Positions 1 to 4,866 of a DNA stretch of 6,181 nt are shown here, one piece after another; position 1 is the first letter of the stretch, and each line of letters opens with the position of its first letter. Origin of the DNA: JBOGUF01 sp050696075 (GTDB lineage: Bacteria; Chloroflexota; Chloroflexia; Thermomicrobiales; UBA6265); assembly GCA_050696075.1 (NCBI GenBank), contig JBOGUF010000165.1, forward strand, positions 1-6,181. The letters run 5' to 3'. Position numbers and translations under genes: made by a program. The notes under the pieces are model-generated. The model did no database searches. It was not told where the DNA came from and worked only from the letters and a program-made list of their open reading frames with translations.

Positions 1-215
1 CCGCCGGAGCCGCCAGTCGCGTCGCCGCTGGAGCCGTCGCCGCCGCCGCCGCCGGACGCGTCGCCAGTGGTGTCCTGGAAGCGCATAACCGACAAGACGG
101 AGGTCCGACCGCCACCAGCGGCATCCACGACCGGCGCGTAGAGCAGCGTGCTGAGCAGGAGCATCAGCACACCGATCACGCGTAAGGTCGCGTATGTCCT
201 TGCTGTTCGTTTCAC
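1..215 (-). CDS. Exported Gly/Ser/Asp-rich protein, N-terminal part (cut by window edge)
   Basis: A leftward gene starts at GTG 215-213 and leaves the window after 71 codons. The start is supported by a strong Shine-Dalgarno match, GGGAGGGG on the minus strand (221-228), five bases before the GTG. The protein opens with a basic stretch (MKRTARTYATLR), then a hydrophobic core (VIGVLMLLLSTLLYAPVV) and a small-residue region, which together look like a Sec signal peptide of about 34 residues. After it come GGGRTSVLSVMRFQ and then a low-complexity tract of Gly, Asp, Ser and Thr including a run of five Gly. Such tracts are usual in surface or secreted proteins, as a flexible linker after the signal peptide. 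No domain is visible in the part present, so no function is proposed. It diverges from the cupin genes and faces a 983-base intergenic region. The signal peptide and start are fairly certain; the identity is unknown. Confidence 0.75.
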   Translation of the reverse strand, partial: MKRTARTYATLRVIGVLMLLLSTLLYAPVVDAAGGGRTSVLSVMRFQDTTGDASGGGGGDGSSGDATGGSG

Positions 216-285
216 AGTGACCCCTCCCGATAACTGAAGGTCCCAAGCCCGAGAATCCGAGGGTCCCGATATCCCTGGTCTCCCG

Positions 286-301
286 GCCGCCGCGAGGCGG
301 C
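286..301. other. Hairpin with GNRA-type loop
   Basis: GCCGCC and GGCGGC form a perfect 6-bp stem closing a GCGA loop when read on the plus strand; on the minus strand the loop is TCGC. It lies about 70 bases upstream of the leftward GTG start, so it could be in that gene's 5' untranslated region, where the stable GNRA version would not form. Short GC hairpins arise easily by chance in this DNA, so a function is not claimed. Confidence 0.3.
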
Positions 302-351
302 GTTCGTTACTGCCTACTCACCGCACCTCCTCGCCGTCACGGCCCTGACCA

Positions 352-361
352 GGGGGGGGGG
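352..361. repeat. Ten-G homopolymer run
   Basis: Ten consecutive G residues follow CCA at 349-351. It lies in apparent non-coding DNA, about 140 bases upstream of the leftward gene. Homopolymers of this length are prone to slippage and to sequencing or assembly error, so the exact length should be treated with caution. Confidence 0.8.
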
Positions 362-419
362 CGCCGTCGGGCGACGCCCGTCCACGGGGTATCAATTTGA
401 AGTGAGCGCCCACGCGGGA

Positions 420-435
420 CGACCAGATCTGGTCG
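420..435. promoter_or_regulatory. Perfect 16-bp palindrome, candidate operator
   Basis: CGACCAGATCTGGTCG equals its own reverse complement over all 16 bases with no spacer. That is the form expected of a binding site for a dimeric regulator. It sits in the divergent intergenic region, 205 bases upstream of the leftward start and far from the cupin start. No matching regulator gene is in the window, and no second copy was seen. The palindrome is certain; its role as an operator is inference. Confidence 0.35.
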
Positions 436-818
436 AATGCCGGGGCGTGTGCATAGGCGCTGGGCATCCGCCATGCGGACACGGCAATGCCCGAGGTGCG
501 CGTTGCATTCGCGCTCCCCGGGCAATCTCGCCAGTATCCCGGCGTGGCCCATCGCATTTCGAGTGTTCCTTTTCACACGGACTAGAGGGTGGAGTTCGTT
601 TGGTTGCGCCACCCCGCTAGGCCCGGGATCCTGTGCAAGTTCCCGTCGCGTTCAGTTGTCCACCGTGCCGGTTGCACCAAGTTTGATTGCATCTTAGCAA
701 GGCCGGGGGGGTTCCGCAAGCGGTTTCGTGGGCAATTCTTTCAGCAGTTCCTCACACCGATCATGCGTGTGCCAGCCCGACAAGGCTAGTCACCATAGTA
801 CCGTGGTCCTACGCACCA

Positions 819-842
819 TGTCGCACGGGCGACACTGTTTTT
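819..842 (+). terminator. Rho-independent terminator-like hairpin
   Basis: TGTCGC (819-824) pairs perfectly with GCGACA (829-834) across the four-base loop ACGG. Three bases later comes a run of five T (838-842). The shape is that of a weak intrinsic terminator read rightward. No rightward protein gene ends before it, so it would need an unseen short transcript from the preceding non-coding stretch, or it is chance. The stem is short for this GC content. Confidence 0.3.
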
Positions 843-914
843 GCGTGACGGCTGGACACACACGGTCCGAGCCGATGCGAAACGCGATCCGGTGCGCGAG
901 GACGTCACCGGAGA

Positions 915-1033
915 TCCCCAGGTTAAAACCAGGGGATGAACCTACGAAGTCCCTCCGGGACAGCGGTGGGTGCGGCGATTTCCGTAACCCCGGAGGGGTT
1001 TGGTCGGTTGAGCGCGGGGTTGAAACCCCGCGA
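915..1033 (+). repeat. Multi-hairpin palindromic repeat, copy A
   Basis: This 119-bp element recurs in the same orientation at 2494-2628. It holds four successive self-complementary parts. The first is 916-935, CCCCAGGTT facing AACCAGGGG with one A-A mismatch. The second is GTCCC-TCC-GGGAC at 949-961. The third is AACCCC-GGA-GGGGTT at 986-1000. The fourth is a perfect 9-bp stem at 1013-1032, CGCGGGGTT-GA-AACCCCGCG. The second and third are also inverted copies of each other: CCCTCCGGG at 951-959 and CCCGGAGGG at 989-997. They can therefore pair as one long stem instead of two hairpins. The element lies 166 bases before the first cupin gene. It resembles dispersed GC-rich palindromic repeats of large genomes (REP/MITE-like). 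A regulatory RNA role is an alternative. Confidence 0.8.
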
Positions 1034-1104
1034 TACCCTGGCCGAGACGGATCAGGGGGCGTATAGTCATTGGCACCGGTCGAGCTCGTCTGGCCGGCCC
1101 GATC

Positions 1105-1160
1105 CAGCCCCAGGCGCGACTACCGGCGGGGCTGAGGCGACGGGCGGTGTTGTGCCGCCC
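1105..1160 (+). other. Two inverted repeats in the leader of the first cupin gene
   Basis: CAGCCCC (1105-1111) faces GGGGCTG (1128-1134) with a 16-base loop. Immediately after, GGGCGG (1142-1147) faces CCGCCC (1155-1160), extendable by two G-T pairs to leave a three-base loop. Neither is followed by a T tract, so they are not terminators. They fall in the 152-base segment between repeat copy A and the start codon region. That segment has no counterpart before the second cupin gene. If transcribed, they would make a structured 5' leader. Confidence 0.35.
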
Positions 1161-1198
1161 CACGTGGCCCGGGCTGGTCATGAGGCAGAGAGAGTGGC

Positions 1199-2461
1199 AT
1201 GGCACGATCTCCTCTCGTGATGTTGGCATTGGTCGCGTTCCTGACGGCGGCTGGATTGTTGGTCAGCGCGGCGGCGCCCCCAGCGCGCGCCCAAGACGAC
1301 GCGGGCCCGCGGATCGAGACGCTCATGGAGTTTACGCTCGAGGACCAGGAGTTGCCGGCCGCGCCCAGTTTCGTCCGCCTCCTCCGCATCACGCTCGAAC
1401 CGGGCGCCAAGAGCCCGCTCCATACCCACCCCGGTCCGGAGTTCAATTTGATCGAGACCGGCACCTTCCGGGTGCTAGTCGAAGGGAAGGCGCTCTTTAA
1501 TCCGCGCGAAGGAGAAGGGACGCCGGAAACAGGGTCCGCCCAGCCGCCGGACGGCGAGTTCATCATGCGCAGCGATGAAGCGATCGCCTACATGCCCGGT
1601 ACGGCCATGACGTTCCGCAATTCGGGCAGCACCGACGCGGTCATGCTGGCTGCTGTGGTGCAGCCCGCGGGCAACCAGCGGCCACCGGGGCTCGTCTGGG
1701 TGGGCCAAGCGCCAACTGATGAAGATCTCGCCGGCCTAACGTCGCAGGTCCTCGGTGATGGCGTCGCCACCGCCTTGCCGGATGGCCAATCGGTCCTGCG
1801 ACTGGAACGCATGACGCTGGCATCGGGTCAGGCGATTCCGGCGTTCAATGGACCGGTCATGCTGTCGCTGGCAGAGGGTGCGCTCGAGTTCACGGTCCAG
1901 GGCGGCAGCGTGCAGGTTTCCCGCACCGCGGATGACGGTCCGCGACCAGATGCGGAACCTGGCACCGCGTTCAGCCTCGAAATCAGCGACGCCGCCTACT
2001 TTCCCAACGGCAACGCCGAAGCGACCCGATCGGACGAAGAAGGGGATCTGACGCTGCTCCGGTTGACGATTTCTCCGGTGGAACAGGAGGTTCAGGCTTC
2101 GCCGGTTGCCGTGGAACCAGGCGTGATCGAGATCACCACTCCGCCGCAACCGTCGCCGACACCGGAGCCGACCGTGACGCCGACGCCCGAGGCGACGCCT
2201 GAACCTGAACCCGCGGTGATCGAAGAGGGCGCGACCGTCGTCGTCATCGAGGACAGCGTGCGCTTGCGCAGCGGCCCGTCGACCGACACGGAGATTCTCG
2301 GCGCGGTCGACACCGGCCAGGTGCTGGTGATTACCGGCCCGTCGCAGGACGGTAGCGGCTTCGTCTGGTGGCCGGTCGAGGACCCGAACAACCCCGCGGT
2401 CTCCGGCTTCATCGCGGCCGACTTCATCGAGGTGCAAGAGGACGACGGCGCGGGCGAATAG
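1199..2461 (+). CDS. Secreted bicupin protein with C-terminal SH3b-like domain (paralog 1)
   Basis: The 420-residue product starts with a signal peptide (hydrophobic residues 5-26, probable cleavage after ARA at 29-31). Residues about 40-155 form a cupin domain. Motif 1 is complete, with Gly69, His75, His77, Glu81 and Gly88. Motif 2 keeps Pro133, Gly134 and Asn141 but has Met137 where the metal-binding His is expected. Residues about 195-292 look like a second, degenerate cupin without the His-x-His pair. A Pro/Thr/Glu linker (about 315-338) leads to a bacterial SH3-like domain (about 343-412) with VRLRSGPSTDTEILG and a Trp-Trp pair. The SH3b part suggests attachment to the envelope. The metal-binding half could be enzymatic or ligand-binding; no substrate can be named. 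ATG 1199 is chosen because the signal peptide begins there and the bases GAGTGGC just before it are shared with the next gene. The ribosome site is weak (GAGAG). The protein is roughly 60% identical by eye to the product of the next gene. Confidence 0.85.
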   Translation: MARSPLVMLALVAFLTAAGLLVSAAAPPARAQDDAGPRIETLMEFTLEDQELPAAPSFVRLLRITLEPGAKSPLHTHPGPEFNLIETGTFRVLVEGKALFNPREGEGTPETGSAQPPDGEFIMRSDEAIAYMPGTAMTFRNSGSTDAVMLAAVVQPAGNQRPPGLVWVGQAPTDEDLAGLTSQVLGDGVATALPDGQSVLRLERMTLASGQAIPAFNGPVMLSLAEGALEFTVQGGSVQVSRTADDGPRPDAEPGTAFSLEISDAAYFPNGNAEATRSDEEGDLTLLRLTISPVEQEVQASPVAVEPGVIEITTPPQPSPTPEPTVTPTPEATPEPEPAVIEEGATVVVIEDSVRLRSGPSTDTEILGAVDTGQVLVITGPSQDGSGFVWWPVEDPNNPAVSGFIAADFIEVQEDDGAGE

Positions 2462-2491
2462 TGCAAGAAGAGGGCGACGGCGAGGCGAATA
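2432..2491 (+). repeat. Imperfect tandem duplication across the stop codon
   Basis: The last 29 bases before the final G of the stop codon (2432-2460, starting GTGCAAGA and ending GGCGAATA) are followed directly by a diverged 31-base copy (2461-2491) that also starts GTGCAAGA and ends GGCGAATA. The two copies differ by a 2-base length change and a few substitutions. The second copy therefore carries a second, out-of-frame TAG at 2490-2492. It ends two bases before the palindromic repeat copy B begins. Confidence 0.75.
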
Positions 2492-2493
2492 GT

Positions 2494-2628
2494 TCCCCAG
2501 GTTGAAACCAGGGGCTGAACCTACGAAGTCCCTCCGGGACTCCGGGACTGAGGTGGGTACGGTGATTTCCGTAACCCCGGAGGGGTTTTGTCGGTTGCGG
2601 AGTTCAGCGTGGGGATTGATCCCCGCGA
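2494..2628 (+). repeat. Multi-hairpin palindromic repeat, copy B
   Basis: This is the second copy of the element at 915-1033, in the same orientation. It fills nearly the whole gap between the two cupin genes. The four paired parts are kept: 2495-2514, then AGTCCC-TCC-GGGACT at 2527-2541, AACCCC-GGA-GGGGTT at 2573-2587, and the terminal stem at 2608-2627. In the terminal stem one T-A pair of copy A has become A-T (2615 with 2620), and one C-G pair has become T-G (2610 with 2625), so pairing is preserved. Copy B also carries a direct 8-bp duplication, TCCGGGAC twice (2533-2548). The terminal stem ends 13 bases before the GGGAG ribosome site of the next gene, so if transcribed it sits in the 5' leader or the intercistronic region. 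Confidence 0.8.
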
Positions 2629-2640
2629 AGAACAGCCAAA

Positions 2641-2649
2641 GGGAGTGGC
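2641..2649 (+). promoter_or_regulatory. Ribosome binding site of the second cupin gene
   Basis: GGGAG (2641-2645) lies four bases before ATG 2650 and decides that start. The GAGTGGC just before the ATG is identical to the bases before the first cupin gene's ATG, showing that the two leaders share ancestry right up to the start codon. The first gene has AGAGAG in place of AAAGGG here and so probably a weaker site. Confidence 0.6.
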
Positions 2650-3930
2650 ATGGCACATTTTCGCGTCACACTTTTGGCGTTGCTGGCGCTGGCGGCGTCG
2701 GCCTGGTCTGTCGTTCACGAATCACAACCCGCCGGGGCGCGGGAGTCCGGCGATCCCCTGATCGAGACGCTGATGGAGTTCACGCTCGATGAGGGAATCA
2801 TGCCGACTGGCACGTCGGTCATTCGGCTTCTGCGCCTCAGGTTGGAGCCGGGGGCGCAAAGTCCTCTTCACACGCACCCTGGTCCGGAATTCAATCTTGT
2901 CACCGAAGGGACCCTCCGAGCGACGGCCGAAGGCGAGGCGCTCTGGATCCCACGCCAATCGTCAGGCACGCCCGAGGCCGCGCCAGCCGCGGCTCCGGAG
3001 GGTGAGTTCATCATGCGCCGCGGTGACGCGATCGCGTACCTGCCGGGTAGCGCGATGGCCTTCCGCAACACGGGCAGCCGCGATGCATTGATGCTGGGAG
3101 CGGTGATCCAACCCTTCGGCCCAGACGCGCCGCCTGGTCTGGTCTGGATCGGCTCGGCGCCGACCGAAGAAGAACAGGAAGGCGTCTTTTCAGAGGTGTT
3201 CGGCGACGGTCTGGCGAGCGATCTTCCCGCGGGCCGGGTCGTCTTCCGCGTTGAGCGCATGACGTTGCCCGCGGGGCAGCCGGTTCCCGCGTTCGGCGGC
3301 CCGGTCTTGCTTTCGCTCAGTAAAGGCGGGCTCGAATTCAACGTCCAAAGCGGGGCCGTGCAGGTGACGCGAACCGACGACCCAGGGCCGCGGCCAGATG
3401 CCGAAGCGGGCGCAGCGTTTACGCTCAATGCCGGTGATGGCGTCTTTTTCCCGCATGGGATGGCCGAGGCCGCCCGGCCCAACGATACGGGCGCGCTCGT
3501 CATGTACCGGTTGACGATCTCTCCCGCTCCACCATCGGAGGCGTCTCCAGTCGCCGGGCAACCGGGCGTGATCGAGATCACGACGCCGCCGCAACCGACG
3601 CCAACGCCTGAACCGACCGTCACGCCGACGCCAGAGCCGACGCCGACACCCGAACCCGCGGTGATCGAAGAAGGCGCGACCGTCGTTGTCACAACCGACA
3701 ATGTTCGCCTGCGCGGAGGCCCGTCGACCGATGACGAGATCGTCGGCGAAGCCAGCACCGGCGCGATTCTGGTCATCACCGGGCCATCGCAAGAGGGTGG
3801 AGACTTCGTCTGGTGGCCGGTTGAAGACCCGAACAACCCCGCGGTGGCAGGCTTCATCGCGGAAGAATTCATCGAGGTGCAGGAAGAGGAAGAACAAGCC
3901 AGAGAATCCTCGCGTCAGTCGCGGGCGTAG
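2650..3930 (+). CDS. Secreted bicupin protein with C-terminal SH3b-like domain (paralog 2)
   Basis: The 426-residue product has the same layout as the preceding gene. It has a signal peptide (hydrophobic residues 5-22, possible cleavage near AGA at 28-30), a first cupin (about 38-155), a second cupin-like half (about 195-290), a TPTPEPT linker (about 315-336) and an SH3b-like domain (about 342-411). A Glu-rich tail follows, then a short basic end. Motif 1 is intact (Gly68, His74, His76, Glu80, Gly87). Motif 2 has Gly125, Gly133 and Asn140, with Met136 in place of His. In the second half the His-x-His position reads Phe215-Gly-Gly217, and Glu273 takes the later His position. The linker and SH3b parts are better conserved between paralogs than the signal peptides, yet many codons differ silently, so the duplication is not recent. 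It is probably a metal-dependent or ligand-binding exoprotein held at the envelope; the substrate is unknown. Confidence 0.85.
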   Translation: MAHFRVTLLALLALAASAWSVVHESQPAGARESGDPLIETLMEFTLDEGIMPTGTSVIRLLRLRLEPGAQSPLHTHPGPEFNLVTEGTLRATAEGEALWIPRQSSGTPEAAPAAAPEGEFIMRRGDAIAYLPGSAMAFRNTGSRDALMLGAVIQPFGPDAPPGLVWIGSAPTEEEQEGVFSEVFGDGLASDLPAGRVVFRVERMTLPAGQPVPAFGGPVLLSLSKGGLEFNVQSGAVQVTRTDDPGPRPDAEAGAAFTLNAGDGVFFPHGMAEAARPNDTGALVMYRLTISPAPPSEASPVAGQPGVIEITTPPQPTPTPEPTVTPTPEPTPTPEPAVIEEGATVVVTTDNVRLRGGPSTDDEIVGEASTGAILVITGPSQEGGDFVWWPVEDPNNPAVAGFIAEEFIEVQEEEEQARESSRQSRA

Positions 3931-4001
3931 ATTCGGATACATCTCAGGTAAGGCTGGCCCGGCGGTCGTCGACGGTGGTCTGGCGAAAGAGGTAAGCGCC
4001 G

Positions 4002-4709
4002 ATGGCGCGACACGGAGGACACCCAAGCTATGTTGAACAGCGCGTAGCCTCGATGCCGGCGCCGATGCTCCTCCTCCTGACTGGGCTGGCGGTGGCAGTA
4101 ACATTCGCCTCGACGCTGGATAGGACCGGGTCCGCCGCCGATGAACCGGCCACGCCGAATGTGGTGGTGACTGGTTCGCCGGTACCGTGCGGCGTACCGG
4201 CGTCGAGTTGGGGCAGCGCCACCGCAAGCGACGTGCGAATCCAGATCCGCGCGGTTGCGCACGATGTCCGGTTTGAGGGAACGCCGACCCCGGCGCCTGC
4301 CGGCAGCGCGACCGTCGTTGCCCTGGAGATCGCCAACCTCGGCGACTCGGTGGTTCGCATCGAGGCGAACGACGTGACGATTCGCACCTGTGGGGGGCAG
4401 GAGCTTCATCCCGTGACGCGAGCAGACGTTTCGTCACTTGCACTTGGATCGTTCTCGCCGGATGAATCCAACGTGGGGACGCTCGCGTTTCTGGTTCCGG
4501 CCGGGGACCAGGCGCAATCAATTACCATCGGCATTCAGGAGAAGGAGCGGACGGGGGCTCGTGTCGAGTGCGACCTTGTTGTTGCGCTCGACAACGAAGG
4601 TGAGGTCGCTGACGTTGCGGTCGGGTGCAGCGCCTTTGGCGGAGACGCCAAGCCGGGTGGCGACGCCACTGGTGACAAAGCAACGGCGCCGCCTGATTAC
4701 GACGATTGA
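4002..4709 (+). CDS. Exported four-cysteine protein with DUF4352-like beta-sandwich
   Basis: The 235-residue product has a hydrophobic segment at about 22-37 (MLLLLTGLAVAVTFAS) acting as signal peptide or anchor, preceded by an unusually long 21-residue N-terminus. ATG 4002 is favoured by AGAGG nine bases upstream (3988-3992). Met18 or Met22 would give a more usual signal peptide but have no ribosome site. Residues about 78-180 resemble the immunoglobulin-like DUF4352 fold: a strand pattern VVALEIANLGDSVVRIE, a TCGGQELHP turn and a late VGTLAFLVPAGD segment, as in family members that end in a PGE/VFEVP-like strand pair. Cys63, Cys130, Cys190 and Cys209 could form two disulfides outside the cell. 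The C-terminus is Gly/Asp/Lys-rich and disordered-looking. It lies 71 bases after the second cupin gene on the same strand and may be co-transcribed. The family assignment is by pattern only. Confidence 0.7.
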   Translation: MARHGGHPSYVEQRVASMPAPMLLLLTGLAVAVTFASTLDRTGSAADEPATPNVVVTGSPVPCGVPASSWGSATASDVRIQIRAVAHDVRFEGTPTPAPAGSATVVALEIANLGDSVVRIEANDVTIRTCGGQELHPVTRADVSSLALGSFSPDESNVGTLAFLVPAGDQAQSITIGIQEKERTGARVECDLVVALDNEGEVADVAVGCSAFGGDAKPGGDATGDKATAPPDYDD

Positions 4710-4725
4710 ACCCGACCATTCGCGC

Positions 4726-4757
4726 GCCGGTTCGTCTTCGAGCGGTCATGAACCGGC
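4726..4757 (+). other. Inverted repeat after the DUF4352-like gene
   Basis: GCCGGTTC (4726-4733) and GAACCGGC (4750-4757) are perfect 8-bp arms around a 16-base loop, 16 bases after the stop codon. The place suits a transcript end, but no T tract follows, so it is not a classic intrinsic terminator. It may stabilise a 3' end or be chance. Confidence 0.4.
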
Positions 4758-4827
4758 CGAATCTGGTAGCATCCGTATCCCGCGTGGAGGATCGCAGGGC
4801 GTTTCCGGCGGTCGTCCCATCCGGCGT

Positions 4828-4845
4828 GGCGTCCGTGTGGACGCC
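4828..4845 (+). other. Hairpin just before the beta-propeller gene
   Basis: GGCGTCC and GGACGCC form a perfect 7-bp stem with the loop GTGT, followed by ATTATCTTG. It ends 10 bases before the GAGGT ribosome site (4856-4860). The AT-richer bases after it give a weak resemblance to a terminator. It could equally be a 5' leader hairpin affecting translation of the next gene. No promoter between 4710 and 4827 could be supported. Confidence 0.4.
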
Positions 4846-4866
4846 ATTATCTTGTGAGGTTTAAGC

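Larger units (their letters stand above)
216..914. other. Intergenic region with no recognisable gene
   Basis: This is the part of the divergent intergenic region outside the repeat element. Several short open frames of 60-110 codons exist on both strands. They overlap one another, lack good ribosome binding sites and give Arg/Pro/His-rich translations typical of chance frames in GC-rich DNA. No tRNA, rRNA or riboswitch could be recognised. What can be seen is a G10 run, a 16-bp palindrome, a few hairpins and a terminator-like structure, listed separately. The region probably carries promoters for the leftward gene and perhaps for the cupin genes, but no convincing -35/-10 pair was found. The stretch around 560-890 looks visibly less GC-rich than its surroundings. 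Confidence 0.6.

Noticed and set aside
337..612. A 91-codon minus-strand frame in the intergenic region
   Set aside because: It runs through the G10 tract, has no recognisable domain and overlaps several equally good chance frames.
672..700. Promoter-like TTGCAC, 17 bases, TAGCAA
   Set aside because: Only 4 of 6 and 3 of 6 consensus matches, and more than 500 bases from the nearest rightward start codon. Too weak to annotate.
728..1066. A 112-codon rightward frame crossing repeat copy A
   Set aside because: It has no ribosome site, crosses a repeat whose other copy is non-coding, and its translation (RNPGGV-type) is what such palindromic repeats give when read as protein.
1062..1067. TATAGT as a -10 box before the first cupin gene
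   Set aside because: No -35-like hexamer stands 16-18 bases upstream (TGGCCG there), so the pair cannot be supported.
915..2628. CRISPR array or transposon ends
   Set aside because: Only two copies, about 1.5 kb apart, with a gene between them; no regular spacers, no target-site duplications and no transposase frame.
1736..4521. Long open frames on the minus strand opposite the cupin genes (1736-2656, 2868-3872 and 3190-4521, up to 443 codons)
   Set aside because: They lie opposite clear cupin, linker and SH3b coding sequence, overlap each other and give Arg/Pro/Ser-rich low-complexity translations. They are chance frames of GC-rich DNA.
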